A DNA stretch of 46,113 bases from DATMQA01 sp035566895 (GTDB lineage: Bacteria > Verrucomicrobiota > Verrucomicrobiia > Limisphaerales > UBA8199), in NCBI GenBank assembly GCA_035566895.1, contig DATMQA010000201.1, positions 1 to 46,113 of the forward strand, in the 5' to 3' direction. The notes under the pieces were generated by a model, which was not told where the DNA came from, searched no databases, and saw only the letters and a list, made by a program, of their open reading frames with translations. This document shows, piece after piece, positions 24,856-34,592 of the stretch. The position numbers and the translations under genes are program-made. Numbering within the stretch: position 1 is the stretch's first letter; every line of letters starts with the position of its first letter.

Positions 24856-25269
24856 TCAGTGACGGGAGGTCAGATGCGCTTGCAAAGCGGCCACTAACTC
24901 CGGCGGCAGCCGCCTTGGTTTGCCCGCCACGTGTGTGCACGCGTGGGAGGTTTCTGCCTCAAGCACCAGCGCGCCGGTTTGGTTGAGGATGTGGTAGGCG
25001 AAGCTCAAGCGCGCGCCTTCAGCTTGCGTCGGCCACACTTCGATCCTGAGCAGATCGTCGTAATGGGCCGGCGATTTGTAACGCAACCGGCATTCGATGA
25101 CCGGAAAAACCGTGTCCTGATCCTGCCACGTCAACAAAGAGCTGCCGAGGTGCCGAAAGAATTCCCCGCGCGCCGCCTCGAGCAGCTCGAGGTAACGCCC
25201 GTAGTAAATATGGTTGCCGAGGGTGCACTCGGCGTAGGTCACGCGATGCGAGTAGTAAAAGCCGGACAT
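24856..25269 (-). CDS. Acyl-CoA thioesterase, hotdog fold (YbgC/4HBT-like)
   Basis: A 137-residue hotdog-fold protein. The first strand and active-site loop read SHRVTYAECTLGNHIYYGRY, in the place of the family's Y-x-D-T-D-x-x-G-x-V-Y-Y; the usual catalytic Asp is Glu-Cys here. The rest of the fold follows: LLEAARGEFFRHLG, ECRLRYKSPAHYDDLLRIEV, ARLSFAYHILNQTGALVLEA and the final HACTHVAGKPRRLP. It would hydrolyse a short- or medium-chain acyl-CoA. I start at MSGFYYSHRV (25269); the frame extends 12 codons further without homology. Confidence 0.85.
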   Translation of the reverse strand: MSGFYYSHRVTYAECTLGNHIYYGRYLELLEAARGEFFRHLGSSLLTWQDQDTVFPVIECRLRYKSPAHYDDLLRIEVWPTQAEGARLSFAYHILNQTGALVLEAETSHACTHVAGKPRRLPPELVAALQAHLTSRH

Positions 25270-25493
25270 GAGCGCAGAAGGTAAACGGCCAATCCAAAAT
25301 TCCAAACGCCAAAAGTTTCGCGGTGTCCTGGACCGGAGGGGCGAAATCGAGGATCGCCACTCAAGAATTAGAGAGCATTGAGGAGTCGATGAGCAAAATT
25401 TGCGGCCCCAAAAGCAAAAAACGTTCAGGAATGCCCCGCGTTTTCACTCCGAAACCATTTGCGCCCTCGGGTTTTGAGGTTATGTTCTTCCCG

Positions 25494-25700
25494 ATGGATT
25501 GGCAGCAGTTGGTTTCGTTGATGCTAGTCGCCGCCGCAGCCGCGCTGCTGTTGGCGGGCAAACTGCGCCGCCGTCGATTTCAATTCCAGCGCGACACCCA
25601 CTGCGGCTGTGGTTCCGTGGCGCAATCGGCGCCGCAGAACACGATCATTTTTCGCGCGCGCAAGGGCCAGCGTCCCGAGGTGCTGGTCAAAATGAGATGA
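25494..25700 (+). CDS. Small single-pass membrane protein with CGCG motif
   Basis: A 68-residue protein starting MDWQQLVSLMLVAAAAALLL, one membrane helix, then a basic stretch (GKLRRRRFQFQRD) that should face the cytoplasm, then THCGCGSVAQSAPQ. The Cys pair resembles that of FeoB-associated Cys-rich membrane proteins, but no feo gene is nearby. An upstream in-frame ATG at 25482 preceded by GAGG is also possible. Confidence 0.55.
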   Translation: MDWQQLVSLMLVAAAAALLLAGKLRRRRFQFQRDTHCGCGSVAQSAPQNTIIFRARKGQRPEVLVKMR

Positions 25701-25748
25701 CACGGCTTGCGCAAACCTGAAGTGTGAAGTAACGTCTTTCGCTCAATA

Positions 25749-26174
25749 ATGGCCATGTGCAAAGTGAGTTCGTCTGTGCATTTTGTGACCCGTTCCGCAG
25801 GCGCTATGCGCGAGGGTTCGCGCGCCCACTGGGTGCCCAACACGGATGTCTATGTCACCGATAACGGCCTGGTCATCAAGGTGGAATTGGCCGGGATGCG
25901 CAGCGAGAACCTGGAAATTACGGCGGAAGGCAACCGCCTCCGCATCAGCGGCAACCGGCCGGACGGCTGCCGCGCAGCCAAATGCAGTTTCCTGGTGATG
26001 GAGATCAACTATGGTCCGTTTGAAAGCGTTTTGGAGGTGCCGCCCGGTTACGAACTGAGCCAGGCCAAAGCCGCCTACCTGAATGGGTTCTTGCGCATCG
26101 ATGTGCCGGTCACCACCCGGCCGCCCAAGAGCACCAAGGTGCCGATCGCCGAAGGAAATTCGTCACTCATCTGA
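25749..26174 (+). CDS. Hsp20/alpha-crystallin small heat-shock protein
   Basis: A 141-residue chaperone. The alpha-crystallin domain spans roughly residues 30-125: WVPNTDVYVTDNGLVIKVEL, AGMRSENLEITAEGNRLRIS, the loop NRPDG and YGPFESVLEVPPGYELSQAK followed by AAYLNGFLRIDVP. The conserved A-x-x-x-N-G-x-L motif is therefore present. Small Hsps bind unfolding proteins without ATP. The gene lies 43 bases before lon in the same direction, so holdase and protease may be co-expressed. I see no CIRCE or sigma-32-type promoter. Confidence 0.88.
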   Translation: MAMCKVSSSVHFVTRSAGAMREGSRAHWVPNTDVYVTDNGLVIKVELAGMRSENLEITAEGNRLRISGNRPDGCRAAKCSFLVMEINYGPFESVLEVPPGYELSQAKAAYLNGFLRIDVPVTTRPPKSTKVPIAEGNSSLI

Positions 26175-26217
26175 ACTTTTTCGGGCGGCGGGCATCTAAC
26201 TTGCAGTACGTCGCGAT

Positions 26218-28614
26218 ATGACCTCGCCCGACACCGAATTTATAAGCATCCTCGGGGCCGCCGGTAGTCCGGAGGCCCCGGTGCGCGTGTCCACCAGTTC
26301 CTTGCCGGAGACCCTCCCCATTCTCGGCCTTTCGGACATCGTCATTTTCCCCGGCATGGTCGCTCCGCTGCTGGTCGAAACCACGCAGAGCACCAAGCTC
26401 ATCGACGACGTGGTGGCCGGCGACCGCCTCCTCGGCGTCGTCCTGCAGCGCAATGCCGAGGCGGAGAATCCGTTGCCCCACGAAATGCACGATGTCGGCT
26501 GCGCGGCCCGTGTCCTTAAAATGCTCAAGTTCCCTGACAACACTGTCCGCGTGCTGGTCGAGGGCCTCTGGCGCATCCGAATCAACCAATACACGGGCAC
26601 AGACCCCTACCTGTCTGCAAAGTTTAACCTGATCAAGGACGTCAAAGAGGACTCGGTCGAACTGACCGCGATGATGCGCAACGCGCAAAGCCAATTCCAG
26701 GAAATCATCAAACTTTCGCCCGCCCTGTCCGAGCAAATCAAGATCGCCGCTCTTAACACCGAAGACCCCGGCCACTTCGCCGACCTGATCGCCGTCAACC
26801 TGAACCTTGAGCTGGCAGAGCGCCAGACACTGCTCGAAACCGCTTCCGTCCGTGAGCGCTTGACCCGGCTGCTGCCGATGCTCAATCGCGAGCACGAAGT
26901 GCTCACCCTCAGTTCCAAAATACAAACCGAAGTCGCCACCTCGATTTCAAAAACGCAGCGCGATTTTTTTCTGCGGGAGCAAATGCGCGCTATCCAGCGC
27001 GAACTGGGTGAGTCGGACCCCAATGCGAGTGAAATCCGGTCGCTGCGGGAAAAAATCGAGCAAACCGCCATGCCGGCGGAGGCCAAACAAACCGCCACGC
27101 AGGAGTTGGACCGTCTCCAGCAAATGCCCCCCGCCGCCGCTGAATACGGCGTGACGCGCCATTACCTCGATTGGATTCTCAGCCTGCCCTGGACCAAGGA
27201 AACCGAGGACAAAATCGATCTTACCGAAGCCGAGCGCATTCTCAACGAGCAGCATTTCGGTTTGACCAAGGTCAAAGACCGGTTGATCGAATTCCTCGCC
27301 GTCATCAAACGGCGCAAACAGATTAAGGGCCCCATCCTTTGCCTGGTCGGACCACCCGGGGTGGGCAAGACCTCTCTGGGCCGCAGCGTCGCCGATGCGC
27401 TCGGCCGCAAGTTTGCCCGCATCTCCCTGGGTGGGATGCGCGACGAAGCCGAGATTAGAGGCCATCGCCGCACCTACGTCGGAGCGCTGCCGGGGCGTAT
27501 CATTCAAACCCTGCGCCGAATCGAAAGCCGCAACCCGGTCATCCTGCTAGATGAACTGGATAAAGTCGGCGCTGATTTCCGGGGGGATCCGGCGGCCGCG
27601 CTGCTGGAAGTGCTCGACCCGGCCCAAAACAACACTTTTACGGATCATTACCTGGATTTGCCTTTCGACCTTTCCCGGGTCCTGTTCGTCACCACGGCCA
27701 ACTGGCTCGAGCCCATTCATCCGGCACTGCGCGACCGCTTGGAAGTCATCGAGTTGCCCAGCTACACCGAAACCGAGAAGCTTGAGATCGCCAAACGTTA
27801 CCTGGTGCCGCGCCAGTTGGAAGAGCACGGGTTGTCCAGGCAGGAAGTCCGCTTTCCCGACGCCACTTTGCGCCGCGTCATTCATGATTACACCCGTGAG
27901 GCCGGCGTGCGGCAACTCGAGCGCGAAATCGCCGCCCTTACCCGCAAGGCCACCCGGCGCATCGTCAGCAACGGTCATTTCCCAAAACCGATGATCCTTA
28001 AGCCCGACGCCCTCAAGGATTATCTCGGCGCCGCCCGGTTCATCAACGAAACCGCCGAGATCATCAAAGAAATCGGTATCGCCACCGGCCTGGGCTGGAC
28101 GCCGGTCGGCGGCGAGGTTATGTTTATTGAAGCTACGCGCATGCCGGGCAAAGGCAACTTGCTGCTCACCGGTTCTTTGGGGGAAGTGATGAAGGAAAGC
28201 GCCCAAACCGCCGTCAGCTATTTGCGCAGCCAATCCAATGCCCTCAAGATTGATCTGACCGATTACGGCAAATTCGACATCCACATCCACGTGCCGGCGG
28301 GCGCCACTCCCAAAGACGGCCCCAGCGCCGGTGTCGCCCTGGTCGCCGCTCTCGCCTCTCTGTTGACCCGTCACCGCGTTCGTTCCGATATGGCGATGAC
28401 CGGCGAAATCAGTTTGCGCGGGCGCGTCATGCGTGTCGGGGGCATCAAGGAAAAAGTCCTGGCGGCCGCGCGATTCGGCCTCAAACACGTTATTCTACCT
28501 GAGCAAAACGGCTCGGACTGGACCGAGGTGCCGGCCGAGGTGCGCCAGAAGCTCAAAGTTCACTTCATCCGGCACATTTCCGAGCTCCTGCCGCTCGCGC
28601 TGCATACAAAGTAG
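26218..28614 (+). CDS. lon: ATP-dependent protease Lon
   Basis: A 798-residue LonA. The N-terminal substrate-binding domain (about 28-225) starts with LPILGLSDIVIFPGMVAPLL. The AAA+ module has Walker A GPPGVGKT (378-385) and Walker B VILLDELDK (441-449). The protease domain has the Ser-Lys dyad: Ser703 in KDGPSAGVA and Lys746 in GGIKEK. Full length and complete, it forms a hexamer that degrades damaged and regulatory proteins in the cytoplasm. It follows an Hsp20 gene at 43 bases. No Shine-Dalgarno is visible before ATG 26218, as for most genes here. Confidence 0.97.
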   Translation: MTSPDTEFISILGAAGSPEAPVRVSTSSLPETLPILGLSDIVIFPGMVAPLLVETTQSTKLIDDVVAGDRLLGVVLQRNAEAENPLPHEMHDVGCAARVLKMLKFPDNTVRVLVEGLWRIRINQYTGTDPYLSAKFNLIKDVKEDSVELTAMMRNAQSQFQEIIKLSPALSEQIKIAALNTEDPGHFADLIAVNLNLELAERQTLLETASVRERLTRLLPMLNREHEVLTLSSKIQTEVATSISKTQRDFFLREQMRAIQRELGESDPNASEIRSLREKIEQTAMPAEAKQTATQELDRLQQMPPAAAEYGVTRHYLDWILSLPWTKETEDKIDLTEAERILNEQHFGLTKVKDRLIEFLAVIKRRKQIKGPILCLVGPPGVGKTSLGRSVADALGRKFARISLGGMRDEAEIRGHRRTYVGALPGRIIQTLRRIESRNPVILLDELDKVGADFRGDPAAALLEVLDPAQNNTFTDHYLDLPFDLSRVLFVTTANWLEPIHPALRDRLEVIELPSYTETEKLEIAKRYLVPRQLEEHGLSRQEVRFPDATLRRVIHDYTREAGVRQLEREIAALTRKATRRIVSNGHFPKPMILKPDALKDYLGAARFINETAEIIKEIGIATGLGWTPVGGEVMFIEATRMPGKGNLLLTGSLGEVMKESAQTAVSYLRSQSNALKIDLTDYGKFDIHIHVPAGATPKDGPSAGVALVAALASLLTRHRVRSDMAMTGEISLRGRVMRVGGIKEKVLAAARFGLKHVILPEQNGSDWTEVPAEVRQKLKVHFIRHISELLPLALHTK

Positions 28615-28615
28615 T

Positions 28616-28703
28616 TAAACGGGTTAACTAAGTTAAAAGGGTTAAATGAGTCCCCCGGGTGCTGGCATTTTCAATTCCGAATTCCGAATTCCGAAATCCG
28701 AAG
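28616..28703. repeat. Tandem 7-mers (GGGTTAA and ATTCCGA types)
   Basis: Just after the lon stop, GGGTTAA-type words recur (28620-28645), and within the first codons of the next open frame ATTCCGA repeats three times (about 28674-28697). Further along, CCAAAAA- and TTTCGAA-type words continue to about 28795. The start of the 28646 gene is therefore built on repeat DNA. Confidence 0.65.
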
Positions 28704-29575
28704 CAAATTCCCTAAACCAAAAACCAAAAGCCAAAACCCCTCGCCAGGGAAAAGGATTTGATTTTCGAACTTTCGAATTTCGGATTTTGGGTTTCAGGTT
28801 GTTACCCCTCGCCCTGGTCCTTGGTTTTGTAACCTACCTATGCTCCGCCCAGCCAAAGAACCCTTCTCCTCCGCCTCTGCCCCTTGACCCGGCTGAGGGT
28901 GAGCGTCAGGCCCGTGCTCTGCTGGCGAATCTCCTCACCCAGAAGCCGGACCAGAACATGACCAACACCGGTGTCCTGAGAATCCGCGACGCCGGCCGCC
29001 ATGAACGCGAGGTTCCGGTGCGGTTCGGGATTCTCATCACCCCGACTAACTGGCTTAATACTTACGCAGCCGAGCCCACCAAGGATGCCCCTGGTGAACG
29101 GCTCACCATCATTCACACCGATGCGCAGCAGGATCAGTACTGGATGCAGCCGTTTGGCGGAGCGGCCCCTTCGAACGCCCCGCCCGCGAGGCTGACCGGC
29201 TGCCAGCTCATGGCTCCTTTTGCCGGCTCAGACTTCTGGCTGGTGGATCTGGGCCTCGAATTTCTGCATTGGCCGCAGCAACGGGTCCTGAAAAAGGAAA
29301 TGCGCAAGGACCTGTTCTGTGACGTGTTGCAAAGCACTAATCCCCAACCGGCTCCCGGCGCCTACGCCCGCGTCGTTTCCTGGATTGCGGTCAATCGGCC
29401 GGACGACATTGTAATCGTCCACGCCGACGCCTACGATTCGGCTAACAAGCTGCTAAAGGAATTCAATCCAAGGAAAGTCGAAAAAATCAATGGCGTCTGG
29501 CAATTGGAGGAGATGGAAATCCGCAATCGTCAAACCGGCTCCCGCACCCGCATTCAGTTCAATCTGGAGCGGTGA
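28646..29575 (+). CDS. Exported LolA-like (outer-membrane lipoprotein-sorting) protein
   Basis: A predicted exported protein of up to 309 residues. A signal-like hydrophobic segment (LLPLALVLGFVTYLCSAQP, about 52-70) is preceded by ~50 residues encoded by tandem repeats (FRIPKSEAN, FRTFEFRILGF), so the true start may be internal. The mature part (about 80-309) has the curved-sheet pattern of the LolA/LppX superfamily: DFWLVDLGLEFLHWP, the helix QRVLKKEMRKDLFCDVLQ and the end VWQLEEMEIRNRQTGSRTRI. Such proteins carry lipoproteins or lipids across the periplasm. It is followed directly by the ECF sigma gene region. Confidence 0.6.
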   Translation: MSPPGAGIFNSEFRIPKSEANSLNQKPKAKTPRQGKGFDFRTFEFRILGFRLLPLALVLGFVTYLCSAQPKNPSPPPLPLDPAEGERQARALLANLLTQKPDQNMTNTGVLRIRDAGRHEREVPVRFGILITPTNWLNTYAAEPTKDAPGERLTIIHTDAQQDQYWMQPFGGAAPSNAPPARLTGCQLMAPFAGSDFWLVDLGLEFLHWPQQRVLKKEMRKDLFCDVLQSTNPQPAPGAYARVVSWIAVNRPDDIVIVHADAYDSANKLLKEFNPRKVEKINGVWQLEEMEIRNRQTGSRTRIQFNLER

Positions 29576-29589
29576 TTGGGGAATATCCA

Positions 29590-29710
29590 GCCACAAAAGA
29601 ACACAAAGAAAAAGCAAACCGCCCCGACTCAATGCGACAAGCGGCCCGCATCGGTCTGGTCTCCCTTATCGCTTTGGTATTTCTTTGCGTTCTTGGTGTT
29701 CTTTTGTGGC
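29590..29710. repeat. Inverted repeat with perfect 15-bp arms
   Basis: GCCACAAAAGAACAC at 29590-29604 is the exact reverse complement of GTGTTCTTTTGTGGC at 29696-29710. Shorter A-rich and T-rich extensions (AAAGAA, TTCTTT) continue the pairing with interruptions. It lies between the LolA-like gene and the ECF sigma gene and looks like a member of the window's repeat families arranged as a hairpin. Confidence 0.65.
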
Positions 29711-29767
29711 GAGGTTCTTTTGTGGCCATTCCACGTGACTTTTTCCACCGCTTCATGTCTAATCCCC

Positions 29768-30412
29768 GTGAACGCAATTGTGAGCGAGCCGCTGACAGAA
29801 CCGCCAAGTTCGACTGCGCCGCGAACCTCCGGGCAAGGGCGCAATGGCCAGGCCGCTACTACGCCTGGCGAAGTCCAGCGCACCCCAGGCCCGCAATCCG
29901 CCCCGCCGCGTTCTGAATTTGCCGACCTCTACAACGAGCACAGCCGCGCCATTTACTATCTGGCCCTCCGTTTCCTGAGCGATCCGCAAAAAGCCGAGGA
30001 TGCCACCCACGACGTTTTCCTCAAGGCCTTCCGGAAAATGGACCAGTTCCGTGGTGAATCCTCCTGGCGCACCTGGCTCTATCGCATCACCATCAACCAT
30101 TGCCGCAACCTGCAACAGGCCTGGAATGAACGGCACATGTTCTCCAATGCCGATGACGGCGTCTTCGAAAACGCTCCCTCACAAACCGATTCGCCTTTCC
30201 GCGTCCTTGAAACCAAGGAGTTGGGCCAGCGCATTCAACAGGCCCTTGATGGCGTCTCCGCCGAATACCGGCTCCTGCTCCTGCTAGTGGCCGATGAACA
30301 ACTCAGCTATGAACAGGTCGGCGCCCTTACCGAGCAGACCGCCGATGCCGTGCGCGGCAAACTCCACCGTGCTCGCAAAGCCTTCGCCGTCCTCTTCCAA
30401 AAAACCGCTTGA
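29768..30412 (+). CDS. ECF-family RNA polymerase sigma factor
   Basis: A sigma-70-family factor of about 214 residues. Region 2 is FADLYNEHSRAIYYLALRFL with DPQKAEDATHDVFLKAFRKM and the DNA-melting part SSWRTWLYRITINHCRN. Region 4 is LLLLLVADEQLSYEQVGALT with the HTH end VRGKLHRARKAF. Regions 1 and 3 are absent, which defines the ECF group. It redirects RNA polymerase to specific promoters on an envelope or stress signal. GTG 29768 is my choice; GTG 29780 is equally possible, and the frame upstream is repeat-derived. A small gene 7 bases downstream may encode its partner or inhibitor. Confidence 0.85.
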   Translation: MNAIVSEPLTEPPSSTAPRTSGQGRNGQAATTPGEVQRTPGPQSAPPRSEFADLYNEHSRAIYYLALRFLSDPQKAEDATHDVFLKAFRKMDQFRGESSWRTWLYRITINHCRNLQQAWNERHMFSNADDGVFENAPSQTDSPFRVLETKELGQRIQQALDGVSAEYRLLLLLVADEQLSYEQVGALTEQTADAVRGKLHRARKAFAVLFQKTA

Positions 30413-30419
30413 GCTTTTT

Positions 30420-30656
30420 ATGAATCCTCCCAAGAAACTTGCTTCCCAACAGCGCACCGACGAAGAACAACTCTCTGCCCGTCTCGGACAAACCCAACAG
30501 GCGGCCTTTCGCGAGTTCGCCAGCGTCGAAGAAATGCTCCGCCACGACGCCGTCCACACTCCGGTGCCACCCTCCATCGCTCATCGACTCCGTGAGTCGC
30601 TCGGCCCTTTGCCTCCGCCCTCCCGTTCCTGGTGGCGGCGTCTTTTTGGTGGCTGA
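30420..30656 (+). CDS. Small protein linked to the ECF sigma factor
   Basis: A 78-residue protein starting 7 bases after the sigma stop codon. It begins MNPPKKLASQQRTDEEQLSA, has a helical middle (QQAAFREFASVEEMLRHD), then VPPSIAHRLRESLGP and ends in an aromatic-basic tail SRSWWRRLFGG. There is no membrane segment, so it is not a classic membrane anti-sigma. Position suggests a regulator of the sigma factor; family not recognised. Its last codons precede the AAA+ gene by 44 bases. Confidence 0.55.
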   Translation: MNPPKKLASQQRTDEEQLSARLGQTQQAAFREFASVEEMLRHDAVHTPVPPSIAHRLRESLGPLPPPSRSWWRRLFGG

Positions 30657-30700
30657 TATGCCGCCGGCAGCTCTTATCTCTCCTATATCCCATATTGACT

Positions 30701-32332
<1,632 letters not shown>

Positions 32333-32397
32333 GGGCAAATACGCACCGCTTTCCGCAAACTTTGCTGGTAACCCCTGGGGTGACCTCTCGAAAAACG

Positions 32398-32455
32398 AGC
32401 AAGATCATGCGGGGCAAGATCATGGTTTTTGTGATCCGGCCCTCATGATCTTGCT
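32398..32455. repeat. GCAAGATCATG repeat unit with 12-bp hairpin
   Basis: AGCAAGATCATG at 32398-32409 recurs directly (GCAAGATCATG, 32414-32424) and once inverted (CATGATCTTGCT, 32444-32455). First and last copies can form a perfect 12-bp hairpin. No U tract follows, so it is not an obvious terminator. It lies between the AAA+ gene and the TPR gene. Confidence 0.6.
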
Positions 32456-32560
32456 GCTTCTCCCCTGCCGCCCCGTGACTTTTCCTGCCCTCTGCGGTCT
32501 AATTGTCATATATGCCCGAAAAATCCTGGTTTTTGTGAGCCGTTCTGATACTATCCGCGC

Positions 32561-33334
32561 ATGAGCCGGTTCGTTAATCTCGAGCTGGGGGGCGAGTCCG
32601 AGGACCAGTCGCACCAACCTAAGGCACTGGTCAAAGACGAGGCCTATTACTCTGCCGAGGCCCGGACCGCCTGGGAAAACGGTAACTTCGAACTCGCTCT
32701 GCGCATGTACGGCAAAGTGATTGAGTTCAATCCCCAGAATCCTGGCGCCTGGACCGGTCAGGTGCGCATGCTCATCGAGTTGGGCGAACCTCACGAGGCC
32801 AAACTTTGGGCCGACAAAGCTCTCGAACATTTTCCGCACGAACCGGAACTGCTCGCCGCGAAGGCCGTCGCACTCGGTCGCCACGGTGACCACCAGGGCG
32901 CGCTCTCCTTCTCTGACGCCTCCATCGAGGAGCGCGGTGACAGCCCCTATGTCTGGCTGGCTCGCGGCGATGTCCTTCTCGCACGCGCGGAAACCCGGGC
33001 CGATTATTGTTTCCAAAAAGCCTTCCTGCTGGCCCCCGGGGATTGGTTCGTCGCCTGGCTCGCCGCGCGGATTCGCTACTACCACGAGCAGTTCGCCCTC
33101 GCCCTGAAGCTCCTCCAGCAGGCCCTCGAGTGGAATGCCGGGCATTCTCTGCTCTGGCTTGAACTGGGCCAATGTCAGCAAGCCTTGGGTCTGGTCACGT
33201 CGGCGCGCACGTCCTTTACGCAAGCGCACCAACTTAATCCCCAGTGTAGTGACGCTCGCCGCGCCCTCGTCAATCTCTCCCATACCGGTCTGGGACGCCG
33301 CCTGCGCGGCTGGTTCCGCAGGGTCTTTTCATAG
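32561..33334 (+). CDS. TPR-repeat protein
   Basis: A 257-residue protein built almost wholly of tetratricopeptide repeats: AEARTAWENGNFELALRMYG, then KVIEFNPQNPGAWTGQVRML, WADKALEHFPHEPELLAAKA and later LLWLELGQCQQALGLVTSAR. The N-terminal 25 residues are polar and the C-terminus is strongly basic (GRRLRGWFRRVFS). It has no signal peptide or membrane helix. It lies 29 bases before pilT in the same direction, which suggests a role in pilus assembly or motility, as TPR proteins often serve as pilotins or scaffolds there. Confidence 0.78.
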   Translation: MSRFVNLELGGESEDQSHQPKALVKDEAYYSAEARTAWENGNFELALRMYGKVIEFNPQNPGAWTGQVRMLIELGEPHEAKLWADKALEHFPHEPELLAAKAVALGRHGDHQGALSFSDASIEERGDSPYVWLARGDVLLARAETRADYCFQKAFLLAPGDWFVAWLAARIRYYHEQFALALKLLQQALEWNAGHSLLWLELGQCQQALGLVTSARTSFTQAHQLNPQCSDARRALVNLSHTGLGRRLRGWFRRVFS

Positions 33335-33363
33335 GTCCCCATGCTTCCCGTCATTCCCACTCC

Positions 33364-34425
33364 ATGAGCACCGAAAGCCTTGACCGCCTTCTCGCCGCCG
33401 CCGCTGAGTACGACGCCTCCGACCTCCACCTCGTCGCCGGTGTCCCCCCAGCCTTTCGGGTCAACGGCGAAATCATCATCGCTGACGAAGACGCCCTCAC
33501 CGAGGCCGAAGTTGAACGCATGGCGTGTGGTCTGCTCAACGAGCAACAAAGAACAAAATTCGACCAGGAATGGGAACTCTGCATCTCCCTGCTCCACCGC
33601 TCCGCCGGTCGCGTCCGGGCCACCTTTTACCGTCGTAATGGCCATCCCGAAATGAGCCTGCGCTTTTGCGGCGAACGCATCCCCACACGCGAAGAACTCG
33701 GCCTGCCCGAAAAAATCGACGACCTGGCCCGCAAACCCAATGGTCTCGTCCTGGTGACCGGCCCCACCGGCGCCGGTAAAACCACTACGCTCAACTACAT
33801 GGTCGATCTCATCAACAGCGAGCGCCGTTGCAAAATCGTCACCATCGAAGACCCCATCGAGTTCGTTCACGAGAACAAACGCGCCATCGTCGTCCAGCAG
33901 GAAGTTCTCACCGATGTCCGCTCCTTCAACCGCGCCCTTATCCACGTCTTGCGCCAGGACCCCGACGTCATCGTCGTTGGCGAAATGCGCGACTACGAAG
34001 CCATCTCGACTGCGCTAACCGGCGCCGAAACCGGGCATCTCGTCCTCGCGACCATGCACTCGCCCAACGTTTCCCACGCCCTGGAACGCATCGTCGGCGT
34101 CTTCGAAGGCAGCGCCCAGCGCCAGATCGTCCTCCAGCTCTCCAACGCGCTGCAAGGCATCATCGCTCAGGAATTGCTGCCCGCCGCCGACCGTACCCGG
34201 CGTGTGTTGGCTTACGAATTGATCGTCGCCAACAATGCCGTGCGCAATCTCATCCGGGAAAACCAACTCCATCAGTTGGAGAATACCATTCAAACTGGCA
34301 GGAAGGAAGGGATGAACCTCATGGACAATTGCCTCTACGATCTCTACTGCAAGTGTCTCATCACCTATGACACCGCCCTCAGCCGCGCCCGCCATCCCGA
34401 CCACATCGTGCGGCAGAAGGCATAG
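33364..34425 (+). CDS. pilT: Type IV pilus retraction ATPase PilT
   Basis: A 353-residue hexameric ATPase that depolymerises type IV pili. The N-terminal PAS-like domain begins ASDLHLVAGVPPAFRVNGEI. Motifs in order: Walker A GPTGAGKT (133-140), Asp box IEDPIE (161-166), Walker B VIVVGEMRD (202-210) and His box TGHLVLATMH (223-232). The PilT-type LRQDPDVI is also present. No PilB extension ATPase lies nearby. Retraction ATPases of this type also serve some type II-like systems, so its partner may be the secretion genes at 39.7-44.3 kb. Start ATG 33364. Confidence 0.93.
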   Translation: MSTESLDRLLAAAAEYDASDLHLVAGVPPAFRVNGEIIIADEDALTEAEVERMACGLLNEQQRTKFDQEWELCISLLHRSAGRVRATFYRRNGHPEMSLRFCGERIPTREELGLPEKIDDLARKPNGLVLVTGPTGAGKTTTLNYMVDLINSERRCKIVTIEDPIEFVHENKRAIVVQQEVLTDVRSFNRALIHVLRQDPDVIVVGEMRDYEAISTALTGAETGHLVLATMHSPNVSHALERIVGVFEGSAQRQIVLQLSNALQGIIAQELLPAADRTRRVLAYELIVANNAVRNLIRENQLHQLENTIQTGRKEGMNLMDNCLYDLYCKCLITYDTALSRARHPDHIVRQKA

Positions 34426-34429
34426 TTTT

Positions 34430-34583
34430 CACACCAAGCTCCAAATCCCAAACACCAAGCTCCAGAGAAACATCAAACTCCAAATTCCAAAATCTTCCGT
34501 CGGGAGATCCATGCCGTTGCCTCGGGGGGGCGTGGTTGGTGCCAGGAAGGAATTTGGTGCTTGGTGTTTGGAATTTGGAGTTT
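34430..34583. repeat. Intergenic inverted element built from ACCAAGCTCCAAAT words
   Basis: CCAAGCTCCAAATCC-type words repeat from 34436 to 34492, and their complements run from 34551 to 34583. One pair is perfect over 16 bases: AACTCCAAATTCCAAA (34476-34491) with TTTGGAATTTGGAGTT (34567-34582). The whole could fold into a long hairpin between pilT and the next gene. Confidence 0.7.
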
Positions 34584-34592
34584 TTAGCGGCT

